Positions 9,164 through 19,363 of a stretch of DNA of 64,000 bases are shown piece by piece; position 1 is the first letter of the stretch, and the number at the start of each line of letters is the position of its first letter. This DNA comes from Buchnera aphidicola (Sipha maydis). GTDB lineage: Bacteria; Pseudomonadota; Gammaproteobacteria; Enterobacterales; Enterobacteriaceae. The stretch is from contig NZ_CP097205.1 in the NCBI RefSeq assembly GCF_024029855.1, positions 310,001-374,000 of the forward strand, in the 5' to 3' direction. The translations under genes were made by a program, and so were the position numbers. The notes below the pieces were generated by a model. That model did no database searches, was not told where the DNA came from, and worked only from the letters and a program-made list of their open reading frames with translations.

Positions 9164-9535
9164 CTATAAATTTATTTTTTTAACAACAATATTTTCTTTC
9201 ATATTCTGAAAATTATTTTTCTCTTTTAATATCGGAGAAATTTCAGAAATCGCTTCTTTAACATTAAAAATTATGTTTCTAATAATAGAATCATCAAATT
9301 TAAAAGCTTGTTCAATATTTTTGATATATTTTTGAGATATTTCTATATTCATTAACACATAATGCGCTTTACTCAAATTTTTTATAGGATACGATAATTG
9401 TCTTCTCCCCCAATCTTCTAAACGATGTATTTCCCCAGAAAACTTAAATATCAATTTCTTATATTTAGAAATAATTTCATTCGATTTTTCACTTTTATTA
9501 GGATGAATCATAAATACAATTTCATAATGACGCAT
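9164..9535 (-). CDS. rpsF: 30S ribosomal protein S6
   Basis: 123 residues (E. coli about 131, without its glutamate tail). MRHYEIVFMIHPN, IHRLEDWGRRQLSYPI and the AHYVLMNIE strand identify S6, the partner of S18. First gene of the rpsF-rpsR-rplI operon, with an AGGAG-like sequence (read on the minus strand) just upstream of the start. The C-terminus is lysine/asparagine rich and shorter than in E. coli, so it lacks the tail to which glutamates are added by RimK. Confidence 0.96.
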   Translation of the reverse strand: MRHYEIVFMIHPNKSEKSNEIISKYKKLIFKFSGEIHRLEDWGRRQLSYPIKNLSKAHYVLMNIEISQKYIKNIEQAFKFDDSIIRNIIFNVKEAISEISPILKEKNNFQNMKENIVVKKINL

Positions 9536-9655
9536 ACATAAAATCTCCTTTTATATTATAAATTTCTATAAAAAATTTTTGAGTAAAAAATTTAAAAAAA
9601 TTAATAATATTTTAACATAAGAAACTCTAAAAAAAAATATACTTTATAAAAAAAT

Positions 9656-11161
9656 TTAAATTAAAAATAAATCAAGAATTTTATTTTTATATCTCATTGA
9701 TTTTATTTTAACTTTAACACTATCTCCTAAAAAAAATTTTTTTTTAAATCTTTTTCCATTTAAAGTCATATTTTTTCTATTATAATAGTAATAGTCATCT
9801 TTTAAGGTAGATACATGTACTAATCCATTCGTAAATAAATCTCTTATTTTAACAAAAAAACCAAATTCTGTAATATGTATAATCACACCATGAAATTCTT
9901 TTCCTATTTTTCTTTTAATAAAATCAAACTTCAGTATATCAATAAAAAATTTATAAGCTTTATCAGCTTTCTTTTCAGATTTCGAACAAATTCTAGCAAT
10001 TTTTTTCATACTTTCTACGTTATATAAAGATTTTCTTTTAGCATTGATGTTATTTGTATTCTTAATATTATTTTTATTTTTTAAAAAATATTTAATACCT
10101 CTATGAACCATTAAATCTGGATAACGCCTGATCGGAGAAGTAAAATGCGTATAAAATTTCTCAGATAAACCAAAATGACCAAAATTTTTTTCACTATAAA
10201 AAGCTTTTTTTGTAGATTTTAATAATTCTAATTCTATTATTTCTTTATACGGTTTATTTTTCAATTTTTCAAATAATTTTAAATAATCTTCAAATAATGG
10301 TTGCTTACCTCCCTTCAATGTTAAATTAAATTTACTTAATAAATTTCTAAAATTTCTAATTTGTATTGATGTTGGGCATTTATGATTTCTAAATAAAGAA
10401 ATAATATTATTTTTTTTAAGAAATAAAGCAGAAGATTTATTTGCTAAAATCATACATAATTCAACAAAAGTATGCGCTCTATTTCTATTTTTTAGAATAA
10501 TATTTTTAATTTTTCCAGAATGATGAAAAATAAAATTTGGTTCACTATTATGAAAAAAAATTATTTTTTTCAAATTTTTATTTTTATGCAATATAGAGCT
10601 TAAAAAACGAAAATTTTTTAAAGTTTTTTTTATTTTAAAAAATTTTTTAGATAAATTTACGTCATTTTTCCATATTTTTATTACTTCTTCATATGTCAAG
10701 CGAGCATGTGATTTTATTACTGCTTCATAATGCATATAATTTAAAAGATTACCTTTATGGGATAAAGTCATTTCGCAAACAATAGATAATCTATCCTTAT
10801 TTGGTAATAAGGAACATAAATTATTAGATAATTGTTCCGGTAACATAGGTAAAACATTCAAAGGAAAATATATAGAAGTCCCTCTATACAACGCTTCCTT
10901 ATCTAAATCAGAACCCTTTTCTACAAAAAAACTAACATCGGAAATAGCAACGAAAAGTTTCCATAACGAGGTATTTGGAATTTTATAACAATAAACTGCA
11001 TCATCAAAATCATAAGCATCTTTTTCATCAATAGTAACAAATGGCAAAGATCTTAAATCTTTTCTAAAAGATTTCTCTTTATTAATTTTTTGTGGCTTAA
11101 TCACTCTAATTGAATTTACAATTTTTTTTTTCCAAACAGCGCGAATTTGATATTTTTTCAT
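9656..11161 (-). CDS. rnr: RNase R, N-terminally truncated (catalytic + S1 only)
   Basis: 501 residues against 813 in E. coli. The RNB catalytic domain begins almost at once: FVTIDEKDAYDFDDAVYC holds the four metal-binding aspartates at Asp45, 51, 53 and 54, which correspond to Asp272, 278, 280 and 281 of E. coli RNase R. About 227 N-terminal residues (helix-turn-helix and both cold-shock domains) are therefore missing. FTSPIRRYPDLMVHRGIKY and a C-terminal S1 domain (GVIIHITEFGFFVKIRDLF) are intact; the basic tail is also lost. Only 90 bases separate it from purA upstream, too few to hide the missing part. It probably degrades structured RNA, with altered RNA feeding. Confidence 0.9.
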   Translation of the reverse strand: MKKYQIRAVWKKKIVNSIRVIKPQKINKEKSFRKDLRSLPFVTIDEKDAYDFDDAVYCYKIPNTSLWKLFVAISDVSFFVEKGSDLDKEALYRGTSIYFPLNVLPMLPEQLSNNLCSLLPNKDRLSIVCEMTLSHKGNLLNYMHYEAVIKSHARLTYEEVIKIWKNDVNLSKKFFKIKKTLKNFRFLSSILHKNKNLKKIIFFHNSEPNFIFHHSGKIKNIILKNRNRAHTFVELCMILANKSSALFLKKNNIISLFRNHKCPTSIQIRNFRNLLSKFNLTLKGGKQPLFEDYLKLFEKLKNKPYKEIIELELLKSTKKAFYSEKNFGHFGLSEKFYTHFTSPIRRYPDLMVHRGIKYFLKNKNNIKNTNNINAKRKSLYNVESMKKIARICSKSEKKADKAYKFFIDILKFDFIKRKIGKEFHGVIIHITEFGFFVKIRDLFTNGLVHVSTLKDDYYYYNRKNMTLNGKRFKKKFFLGDSVKVKIKSMRYKNKILDLFLI

Positions 11162-11251
11162 AACTTTTCTGAATATCGCAACAGATTTATTTTTTTCTTT
11201 AGATATTTTTATATTAATTATCCTAATTATTTAAAAAAATTAATGTTTATT

Positions 11252-12559
11252 TTATATAAAATTTTTTAAATTATGATTTATAAAAATTGTCTCATCACGT
11301 TCTGGACCAGTAGAAATTAAATCTATTGAAACATGAGTAAATTTTTGAATAAAATTAATATATCTTTTTGCATTTTTAGGAAGTTGATCAAAATTTTTTA
11401 TGCCTCGTGTTTTTTCTTTCCATCCCTTAAAAATCTTATATATAGGAATAATATTTTTCCAATCTTGCTTATTTAAAGGATAATTATCAAATTTCTGATG
11501 AGTAATCTTATTAAAATACTGAATACACACTTTAATTTCTTTTAAGCCATCTAATACATCTAATTTAGTCAAACATAACCCAGATAAAGAATTTATATTA
11601 ATCATTCTTTTCAAAATAACTAAATCTAACCAACCTGTACGTCTTTTTCTTCCTGTAGTTGCTCCAAATTCTTTTCCAATAAAACTAAAATGATCATTAT
11701 TTTTATCAGATAATTCAGTAGGGAAAGGACCATTTCCTACACGTGTAGAATAAAATTTTGACACACCAAGAACATAGTCAATATTTTTAATACCTATCCC
11801 TGTTCCCGTACATACTCCTCCGATACTACTATTAGAAGAACTAACATAAGGATATGTACCATGATCAATATCTAAAAGAGATCCTTGAGCACCTTCAAAA
11901 ATAATTTTTGATTTATTTTTCATTTCAGAATTTAATAATGAACTAACATCGCCAATCATATGTTTAATTTGATTAAATTGAAATATTGTTTCAGAAAAAA
12001 TTTTTTTATAAGAAACTACTTTTTTATGATAAAAATTCAATAATTGAAAATTATAATATTCAACATTCTTTTTTAAAATTTTTTTAAAATAAGATTTATT
12101 ATATAAATCACTAATACGAATTGCACGTCTTGCAATTTTATCTTCATATGCAGGACCAATTCCTTTATTTGTAGTTCCAATAGAACTCTTTCTATTCTCA
12201 TCTTCTCTTGCTTGATCTATAGAAATATGATATTTAAAAATTAAAGATAAAGAATTTGATAAAATTAAACGCTTTTGAACAAATATATTTCTTTCTTTTA
12301 AATGATTGATTTCCTTTAATAAAGCTTTTAATGAAACAACTACATTATTTCCAAGAATAGCTGTAACATTTTTATGCAAAACGCAAGAAGGAATTAAATG
12401 TAAAATAATTTTCTTTTTTTTTACTAATAATGTATGACCAGCATTATTTCCTCCTTGATAACGAACAACAAAATCTGATTTTTTAGATAATAAATCAACA
12501 ATCTTCCCTTTTCCTTCATCACCCCATTGTATACCAAGTATTACAATATTATTAATCAA
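11252..12559 (-). CDS. purA: Adenylosuccinate synthetase PurA
   Basis: 435 residues (E. coli 432). It converts IMP and aspartate to adenylosuccinate using GTP. Signatures: [12 protein letters not shown] (P-loop), [43 protein letters not shown] and [16 protein letters not shown]. The best start is a TTG at 12559, since MINNIVILG aligns residue for residue with the E. coli start and no ATG is near. It lies between miaA and rnr; hfq, hflX, hflK and hflC, which separate miaA from purA in E. coli, are absent. Confidence 0.95.
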   Translation of the reverse strand: MINNIVILGIQWGDEGKGKIVDLLSKKSDFVVRYQGGNNAGHTLLVKKKKIILHLIPSCVLHKNVTAILGNNVVVSLKALLKEINHLKERNIFVQKRLILSNSLSLIFKYHISIDQAREDENRKSSIGTTNKGIGPAYEDKIARRAIRISDLYNKSYFKKILKKNVEYYNFQLLNFYHKKVVSYKKIFSETIFQFNQIKHMIGDVSSLLNSEMKNKSKIIFEGAQGSLLDIDHGTYPYVSSSNSSIGGVCTGTGIGIKNIDYVLGVSKFYSTRVGNGPFPTELSDKNNDHFSFIGKEFGATTGRKRRTGWLDLVILKRMININSLSGLCLTKLDVLDGLKEIKVCIQYFNKITHQKFDNYPLNKQDWKNIIPIYKIFKGWKEKTRGIKNFDQLPKNAKRYINFIQKFTHVSIDLISTGPERDETIFINHNLKNFI

Positions 12560-12663
12560 AATATATATATCCTTATCCTATGTCATAAAAATAAAAAATT
12601 TTTATATAAAAATATCATTTATAAAAAATTATTATCATTTTTATATTCTATTTATTTTCTAAA

Positions 12664-13604
12664 TTACATTTTTAATATTCTTTGAATATTTTTTATCATA
12701 AAATTAATAGATATTTCTTCTTTCATACTATTAATCCAAAAACAATTTCTATAACTTTTTAACCAAGTAATTTGTTTTTTCGCTAACTGTTTTGTTGAAT
12801 GTAAAATTTTAAAAAACATATCATCATATGTAATTTTTCCTAAAATATAATTATAGACATCAATATATCCTAAACATTTCATTCCAGGTACATTACAACC
12901 AACGTCGTTATTTAAAAACACTTCTTCTACTTCTTCTTTAAATCCAGAAGACAACATTTTTTTTAATCGAAGTTCAATTCTTTTATGTAAAATATCTTTA
13001 CTTTCTGGAAAAACAATAAATTTAATTACATTATATGGAAATTCATAATTATTAAATTTAATCAAATCACTCATTTTATTTCCTGAAATAAAATAAATTT
13101 CTAACGCTCGTATAATTCTTTGTAAATCATTAGGATGAATTTTATAAGATATTTCAGGATCAATTTGAATCAATTTATCATACAAAGAATATTTTTTTTT
13201 ACAAGAAAAATCTTTTAAAATTTTTTCTCGAACTAAATCATTTCTAGGAGGAAGTAGAGATAAACCATTGAGTAAAACATTAAAATAAAACATAGTTCCT
13301 CCTACTAACAATGGTATTCTATTAGCAGATAATATTTCTTCTATTTCAAAAAGAGCGTCTTTTCTAAAAGATTCAACGCAATAATTTTCTTTAATATTTT
13401 TAATATTAATAAGACGATGTGGAGCAACAACTAAATCTTGTAAGCTAGGTTTAGCTATACCTATATTCAATTCTTTATAAATTAAACAAGAATCAACACT
13501 AATGAGATCAATAGGTAAAAATTGACTTAATTTTATAGCTAATTTTGTTTTATTTGAAGCAGTCGGGCCAATTAAGAAAATAATATTTTTTTTTTATTAA
13601 TCAT
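12664..13604 (-). CDS. miaA: tRNA dimethylallyltransferase MiaA, frameshifted at a poly(A) tract near the start
   Basis: The open frame 12664-13470 alone would lack the P-loop. Reading upstream in the same frame continues the homology (IIFLIGPTASNKTKLAI ... LISVDSCLIYKELNIGIAKP) until an A10 run (13586-13595). The expected ATG is at 13604, but from it the frame stops after ten codons; one extra A would join it to the rest and give 313 residues (E. coli 316). Without slippage only ATT codons could start the intact frame. The P-loop has Asn where GPTASGKT has Gly. MiaA adds the isopentenyl group to A37 of tRNAs reading UNN codons, which matter in this AT-rich genome. The rest of the protein, including VGGTMFYFN, HPNDLQRIIRALEI and TKQLAKKQITWL, is well conserved. 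Confidence 0.85.
13586..13595 (-). repeat. A10 homopolymer at the miaA frameshift
   Basis: Ten consecutive A on the coding strand (T on the plus strand), 10 codon-strand bases after the miaA ATG. A length of 11 would restore the full-length reading frame. A single-base deletion here explains why the ATG at 13604 is out of frame. Confidence 0.85.
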
Positions 13605-13668
13605 AAATATTACTTTTATAAAATATTTTTATTATTATACAAAAAATATAAAAAAAATAAAAAAAAAA

Positions 13669-15318
13669 TTAAGATTTTTTATAAAAATTTATTAATGCAT
13701 TTGTTGAAGAATCATAACTATTGCATAAACTATTCATTTTTAATGTAGATAAAATATCTTTTGCAACCTCTTTCCCGAGTTCAACTCCCCATTGATCAAA
13801 ACTATAAATATTTAATATAACACCTTGAGTAAAAATTTTATGTTCATATAAAGCAATTAAATTACCTAATGTATAAGGAGTAATTTCATCTAATAAAAAC
13901 GAGTTTGTTGGTTGATTTCCAGGACATTCTTGATAAATTAAAAAATCTGTATTTATTTTTTTTTTATTAATTTGAATATCTTTCTTTTGATTTAATAACT
14001 CTTTTAAAGATCTTCCAAAAGCTAAAGCTCTTGTTTGTGCAAAAAAATGAGATAATAATTTAATATGATGATCGCCAATCTGGTTATGTGTTTTTATTGG
14101 AATAATAAAATCTGATGGAACTAATTTTGTTCCTTGATGTAATAATTGATAAAAAGAATGTTGTCCATTTGTTCCTGGTTCTCCCCAAATTATTGCTCCT
14201 GTTTGCCAAGATACAATATTTTTGTTTCGATCTACTCTTTTTCCATTAGATTCCATATACGCTTGTTGTAAATATCGAGAAAAAACATGCATATATTGAT
14301 CATATACAAAAATACCTTCTGTTTCCGCACAAAAAAAATTACTATACCATATACTTATTAAACCTAACAAAACTGGAATATTTTTTTCTAAAGGAGTATT
14401 TAAAAAATGATTATCCATATCATGTGCTCCTTGTAATAATAAAGAAAAATTTTCATATCCAATAGATAATGCAATTGATAATCCCATAGACGACCATAAA
14501 GAATAACGGCCGCCCACCCAATCCCATAAAGGAAAAAAATTTTCTTTATGAATACCAAATTTAATAACTTCTTTTTTATTCATAGATATAGCAAAAAAAT
14601 GTTTAGAAATATCAGATAACAAAACATTAGGTTGTTGTAAAAAAAGATTTTTAACAGTTTTAGCGTTTGTGATTGTTTCCTCAGTTGTAAAAGTTTTAGA
14701 AGAAATTAAAAAAATTGTTGATTCAAAATTAATTTTCTTTAAAACTTCTGTTACATTACTTCCATCAAGATTCGAAATAAAATAAATATTTAAATGATTT
14801 TTATATGGAGTTAAAGATTCAATCACCATTTCTGGACCTAAATGCGATCCTCCAATTCCTATATTCACAATACTTTTAATATATTTTCCTGTATATCCTG
14901 TCCATTTTTTTTTAATAATTTGAGAAGAAAAATTTTTAATTTTTAAAAGTACTTCATTTATTTTTATAGAAATATTTTCATGTTTAACAAATATTTCTGT
15001 TTTATTAAAATTTCTTAAAGCTGTATGCAAAACAGGTTTATTTTCAGTAACATTAATATATTTACCCTGAAATAAAGATCGAATAGATCCTTCTAAATCA
15101 AATTCTTTAGCTAAATCTAAAAGATATAAAAGAGTTTTTTCTGTAATTCTATTTTTAGAATAATCTATTAACATAACATTTTTAATATTTAATGAAAATT
15201 TTTGAAAACGATAAATATCTTTTTTAAATAAATCTTTTAGATGCATATTTTTCATTTTTAAAAAATGTTTTTTTAGTTTTCTCCAAGATAATGTTAAAGT
15301 TGGATCTAAACTTTTCAT
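13669..15318 (-). CDS. pgi: Glucose-6-phosphate isomerase Pgi
   Basis: 549 residues, the same as E. coli. It interconverts glucose-6-P and fructose-6-P at the head of glycolysis. Family blocks: [58 protein letters not shown] and the active-site glutamate in [12 protein letters not shown], with the C-terminal [14 protein letters not shown] containing the catalytic lysine. It is placed between miaA and orn, not its E. coli position. Confidence 0.96.
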   Translation of the reverse strand: MKSLDPTLTLSWRKLKKHFLKMKNMHLKDLFKKDIYRFQKFSLNIKNVMLIDYSKNRITEKTLLYLLDLAKEFDLEGSIRSLFQGKYINVTENKPVLHTALRNFNKTEIFVKHENISIKINEVLLKIKNFSSQIIKKKWTGYTGKYIKSIVNIGIGGSHLGPEMVIESLTPYKNHLNIYFISNLDGSNVTEVLKKINFESTIFLISSKTFTTEETITNAKTVKNLFLQQPNVLLSDISKHFFAISMNKKEVIKFGIHKENFFPLWDWVGGRYSLWSSMGLSIALSIGYENFSLLLQGAHDMDNHFLNTPLEKNIPVLLGLISIWYSNFFCAETEGIFVYDQYMHVFSRYLQQAYMESNGKRVDRNKNIVSWQTGAIIWGEPGTNGQHSFYQLLHQGTKLVPSDFIIPIKTHNQIGDHHIKLLSHFFAQTRALAFGRSLKELLNQKKDIQINKKKINTDFLIYQECPGNQPTNSFLLDEITPYTLGNLIALYEHKIFTQGVILNIYSFDQWGVELGKEVAKDILSTLKMNSLCNSYDSSTNALINFYKKS

Positions 15319-15494
15319 AAGTATATTTTCCTTTTAAAAAAGAATTTATTTCACCATTATACTAAATATAAATATAAATACATTTTTTATAAAAATTTTT
15401 TAAATTATCTATCAATATCCTCTTAAAAATACATTTCATATAAAAAAAATTTTATACTATAATAAATTTTAATTATAATAAATTAACACAAAAA

Positions 15495-16043
15495 ATGACT
15501 AAAAAAATAAAAAAAAACTTGATTTGGATAGACTTAGAAATGACAGGATTATATTCTGAAATCCATAAAATATTAGAAATAGCAGTTATAGTTACAGATG
15601 GTAATTTAAATATCTTAGAAAATGGAATGGCAATTCCAATATATCAAAATAAACAAGAAATAGAAAAAATGGATCATTGGAATCAAAAAACACACTCTAA
15701 AACAGGTTTAATAGAAAAAGTTAAAAAAAGTAAATATAATGAAAAAAAAGCAGAAAAAAAAATACTTTTATTTTTAAAAAAAATAACTATACAAAAAAAA
15801 TCTCCTTTATGCGGAAATACAGTTTGGAAAGATAGAGAATTTTTAAAAAAATATATGCCAAAACTAGAATCTTATTTTCATTATAGAAACATAGATACGA
15901 GTACAATCCAAGAATTATATAAAAGATGGAAAAACAATCAAGCAAAAAAATTTCATAAAAAAAACCAACACTCTGCATTACAAGATATTCAAGAATCAAT
16001 TGATGAATTAATATTTTATAAAAAAAATTTTTTTAATATTTAA
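15495..16043 (+). CDS. orn: Oligoribonuclease Orn
   Basis: 182 residues (E. coli 181). It degrades 2- to 5-nucleotide RNA to mononucleotides and is essential in E. coli. DEDDh exonuclease motifs: LIWIDLEMTGL (Asp, Glu), CGNTVWKDREFLKKYMP, RNIDTSTIQEL and HSALQDIQESI (His, Asp). It is divergent from pgi across 176 bases and followed by tRNA-Gly, as in E. coli where glyV-glyX-glyY follow orn. Confidence 0.95.
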   Translation: MTKKIKKNLIWIDLEMTGLYSEIHKILEIAVIVTDGNLNILENGMAIPIYQNKQEIEKMDHWNQKTHSKTGLIEKVKKSKYNEKKAEKKILLFLKKITIQKKSPLCGNTVWKDREFLKKYMPKLESYFHYRNIDTSTIQELYKRWKNNQAKKFHKKNQHSALQDIQESIDELIFYKKNFFNI

Positions 16044-16159
16044 ATAAATTTTCTAATGTTTATAAAAAATATCTATAAAGAAAACTTGAAAATATAATCG
16101 ATGTAATATATATTATTATAAAATTTGTATAAAATTTTTTATATTTAATTTTTTTAAAC

Positions 16160-16232
16160 GCGGGAATAGCTCAGTTGGTAGAGCGTAACCTTGCCAAGGT
16201 TAAGGTCACGAGTTCGAAACTCGTTTCTCGCT
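16160..16232 (+). tRNA. tRNA-Gly (GCC)
   Basis: A 73-base cloverleaf with acceptor GCGGGAA / TTCTCGC (one G-T pair), anticodon loop TTGCCAA giving GCC, T-loop TTCGAAA, discriminator T. It matches E. coli glyV-type tRNA closely and keeps its location downstream of orn, as one copy instead of three. CCA is not encoded. Confidence 0.96.
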
Positions 16233-16767
16233 CATTTCAAAATTAATAAAATAAAATTTTTTATGAATATTAATAAAAAAAGTTCCTTATCAATAAAATT
16301 CATAATTTTTTAAATAATAAAAATTACTTAATATTATTAAGTTTTTAAAAATTTTTCAAAATAAAAAAATAATATTTAAATAAAAAAAAATCCTATTTTT
16401 ATTTAAATAAACAATAAATATTCTATTTAATTTTTAACATCTCAATTTCTTTAAAAGATCTTCATAAAAATAAGATTTATTCCAAAAGTAATTAAAAAAA
16501 AATTGTCGTACTTCCTAATCATTTTAAATAAAATTTATCATTCATAAAAAAATTTATCTATCAATGTTATATGTAAATTATTCTTTAAAAAATACATTTT
16601 ATAAAAACTGTTAAATATAAAATTAATATTAAAAATTTCAAAAAAATAATGATTTCATATATCCACTCAACATAAAAAAACAAAATATTAAAATAATATA
16701 TCTTTAAATTTCTATAAAAATATTTATATAAAATATTTATATTTTTTAAAATCAAAAAGATCACAAA
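16233..16767. other. 535-base non-coding stretch upstream of trpE
   Basis: Very AT-rich sequence with no supported gene. A 72-codon frame on the minus strand here is composed of I, L, F, Y and K and matches nothing. No trp leader peptide (tandem Trp codons followed by a hairpin) or TrpR-type operator could be recognised. It may simply be eroded spacer left when trpEG took up this position. Confidence 0.6.
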
Positions 16768-18324
16768 ATGAAAGATAAAAAATGTAAAATACAAGTTATA
16801 CAAAAAAAAGTTAATTATTATAAAAATCCATTAAAAATATTTAATCATTTTTGTCACGAAAAAAAAAACACTTTATTATTAGAATCCGCTGATATAAGTA
16901 ATAAGAAAAACCTTAAAAGTATTATAATAATTGATAGTGCAATTAGAATATCATTAAATAAAAATATCGTTTCACTACATGCTTTAACAAAAAATGGTTT
17001 ATATTTAATTAAATTTATAGAAATTAATATACCTAAAAATTTAAAAAAAAAAAGAAAAAAAAATACTTTAAAGATCATATTTAAAAAAAATATTAAAAAA
17101 GATCTTGATGAAGAAAAAAAATTAATACAAACATCTGTTTTCGATGCTTTTCGAATAATAATCGATAATATTATTCATGTAAAAAAATATCCTAAATCAA
17201 TTTTTTTTGGTGGATTATTTTCTTATGATTTAATTTCTTATTTTGAGAATCTTCCAAAAATAAAAAAAATACAAAAATGTCCTGATTTTTGTTTTTATTT
17301 ATCTGAAAATATGATTTTTATTAATCATAAAAAAAAAAAAATAATTATACAATCTACAATATTTACAAAAAATACATTAGAAATTAAAAAAATTAAACAA
17401 AGAATAAAAGAAATTATTAAAAAAATTAATAACAAAAAATTTAAAAATATTCATTTTAAAAATAACAAAAAAAAAATTCATAAAAATAAAAATGATTTAC
17501 AATTTTGTAAAATAATTCAAAAATTAAAAAAATTTATTAAACATGGAGATATTTTTCAAATTGTTCCCTCAAGAAAATTTTTTATAGAATGTCCATTTCC
17601 TCTCTATTCTTATAAAATACTTAAAAAAAAAAATCCTAGTCCATACATGTTTTTTATGCAAGATAAAAAATTTAAACTATTTGGAGCATCTCCAGAAAGT
17701 TTTTTAAAATATGATCCAATCAAAAGAAATATAGAAATTCATCCCATTGCTGGAACACGTCCGCGTGGAAAAAATAAATTTGGAAAAATTAATTATGATT
17801 TAGATAATAGAATTGAATTAGAAATGAGAAACAATAAAAAAGAAATGTCTGAACATATTATGTTAGTAGACTTAGCAAGAAATGATTTATCAAGAATTTG
17901 TAAAACCGGAACGCGATATGTTAAACAATTAACTAAAGTAGATAAATACTCACATGTTATGCATTTAGTATCCATTGTAAGTGGAAAATTAAAAAAAAAA
18001 CTAGATATCTTTCATGCATATAGAGCATGTATGAATATGGGAACATTAACAGGTGCCCCAAAAATAAAAGCAATGGAAATAATTTCAAATATTGAAAAAG
18101 AAACAAGAGGAAGTTATGGAGGATCAATCGGATATTTTACCGGAACAAAAAAATTAAACACTTGTATAATAATTAGAGCAGCTTATGTAGAAAAAGAAAT
18201 TGCTACAATACAAACTGGAGCTGGAATAGTAATAGACTCCATTCCTGAAGAAGAATGTAAAGAAACCTGGAACAAAGCATGCGCTGTTATTAAATCCATT
18301 ATTATATCAAAAAATAAGGTATAA
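16768..18324 (+). CDS. trpE: Anthranilate synthase component I TrpE
   Basis: 518 residues (E. coli 520). With TrpG it converts chorismate and glutamine to anthranilate, the first committed step to tryptophan. The N-terminal regulatory block TLLLESADIS, which binds inhibiting tryptophan, is kept. The catalytic part has IFQIVPSRKF, NPSPYMFFMQ, FGASPESFLKYD, IAGTRPRG, EHIMLVDLARNDL, VMHLVS and TLTGAPKIKAMEII. It is followed after one base by trpG. Most Buchnera carry trpEG on an amplified plasmid; here flanking chromosomal genes (orn, tRNA-Gly, rpmE) show a single chromosomal copy. Confidence 0.96.
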   Translation: MKDKKCKIQVIQKKVNYYKNPLKIFNHFCHEKKNTLLLESADISNKKNLKSIIIIDSAIRISLNKNIVSLHALTKNGLYLIKFIEINIPKNLKKKRKKNTLKIIFKKNIKKDLDEEKKLIQTSVFDAFRIIIDNIIHVKKYPKSIFFGGLFSYDLISYFENLPKIKKIQKCPDFCFYLSENMIFINHKKKKIIIQSTIFTKNTLEIKKIKQRIKEIIKKINNKKFKNIHFKNNKKKIHKNKNDLQFCKIIQKLKKFIKHGDIFQIVPSRKFFIECPFPLYSYKILKKKNPSPYMFFMQDKKFKLFGASPESFLKYDPIKRNIEIHPIAGTRPRGKNKFGKINYDLDNRIELEMRNNKKEMSEHIMLVDLARNDLSRICKTGTRYVKQLTKVDKYSHVMHLVSIVSGKLKKKLDIFHAYRACMNMGTLTGAPKIKAMEIISNIEKETRGSYGGSIGYFTGTKKLNTCIIIRAAYVEKEIATIQTGAGIVIDSIPEEECKETWNKACAVIKSIIISKNKV

Positions 18325-18325
18325 A

Positions 18326-18916
18326 ATGTCTGAAATTTTACTTTTAGATAATTTTGACTCTTTCGTGTATAATTTAGTTGATCAATTAAAAAATAGTTTA
18401 CATAAAGTAGTCATATATAGAAATAATGTTTCAATAAAAAAAATTATTACAAAAATCTCTCATATGAAAAAACCAATATTAATGCTTTCTCCAGGACCTG
18501 GTATACCAGAGAATTCTGGATGTATGATGGAAATAATTTCTATTTTTCATGGAAAAATACCAATTGTTGGAATATGTTTAGGATATCAAGCAATTATAAA
18601 ATTTTATGGAGGAAAAATTTCCCCTGTAAAAAAAATAATTCATGGAAAATCTTCTCTTATAAAACATGATAGAAAACATATGTTTAAAAATATTCAGAAT
18701 CCTATTCATGTTGCTCGATATCATTCTTTAATATGCAAGAATATACCTAAAATATTTACTATAAATTCGAAAAAAAATAAAATTGTAATGTCAATCCGAA
18801 ATAATAATTTAAGAATTTGTGGATTCCAATTTCATCCTGAATCTATCTTGACTACTGAAGGTCAAAAAATCATGGATAATACTATTACATGGTTAAATAA
18901 AAAAAATATTAAATAA
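18326..18916 (+). CDS. trpG: Anthranilate synthase component II TrpG (glutamine amidotransferase)
   Basis: 196 residues, a free-standing class I amidotransferase, unlike E. coli where it is fused to TrpD. It supplies ammonia to TrpE. LLDNFDSFVYNL at the start, SPGPGIP (oxyanion region), catalytic Cys in GICLGYQA, and the His/Glu pair in FQFHPESILT are all present. It starts one base after the trpE stop, so translation is probably coupled and the two subunits made in equal amounts. Confidence 0.95.
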   Translation: MSEILLLDNFDSFVYNLVDQLKNSLHKVVIYRNNVSIKKIITKISHMKKPILMLSPGPGIPENSGCMMEIISIFHGKIPIVGICLGYQAIIKFYGGKISPVKKIIHGKSSLIKHDRKHMFKNIQNPIHVARYHSLICKNIPKIFTINSKKNKIVMSIRNNNLRICGFQFHPESILTTEGQKIMDNTITWLNKKNIK

Positions 18917-19007
18917 AATTTTTTATAATAAATTTAAAAATTTATATAAAACTAATTAATTCATACTTAAATGATAAAAATATAACAAATAATAATTCAA
19001 TAAAATT

Positions 19008-19217
19008 TTATTTATGAGAAAAATTGAATCGCTTATTAAACAATTCTACTCTTCCTCCAGTATCAACGATTCTCTGTTTTCCTGTATAAAAAGGATGACA
19101 TTTAGAGCAAACTTCTAAATTAATATCTTTACCTAACGTATTAAAAAAATTTATTACATTTCCACATGTACAAGAAGCAGAATTACAAAAATATTTTGGA
19201 TGGATGTTTTTTTTCAT
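19008..19217 (-). CDS. rpmE: 50S ribosomal protein L31 (zinc-binding form)
   Basis: 69 residues (E. coli 70). [10 protein letters not shown], the zinc cysteines SCTCGN and [14 protein letters not shown], and the [12 protein letters not shown] tail are unmistakable. All four zinc ligands remain, so this is the zinc-containing paralogue. It converges on trpG and is divergent from hslV. Confidence 0.96.
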   Translation of the reverse strand: MKKNIHPKYFCNSASCTCGNVINFFNTLGKDINLEVCSKCHPFYTGKQRIVDTGGRVELFNKRFNFSHK

Positions 19218-19363
19218 AAAATTCTCATTTATTTATAAATATATGAAATTAATATAATATATTAAAGATAAAAAATAAATATTTTTTTTTAAATTTTTAT
19301 CATCTAAAATTCATCAGAAATTTAAAAAAAATAAAATTTTTTCACAAAAAAAGAAAAATAAAA

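Noticed and set aside
16585..16803. 72-codon minus-strand frame upstream of trpE
   Set aside because: Low-complexity hydrophobic composition, overlaps the trpE start and matches no family.
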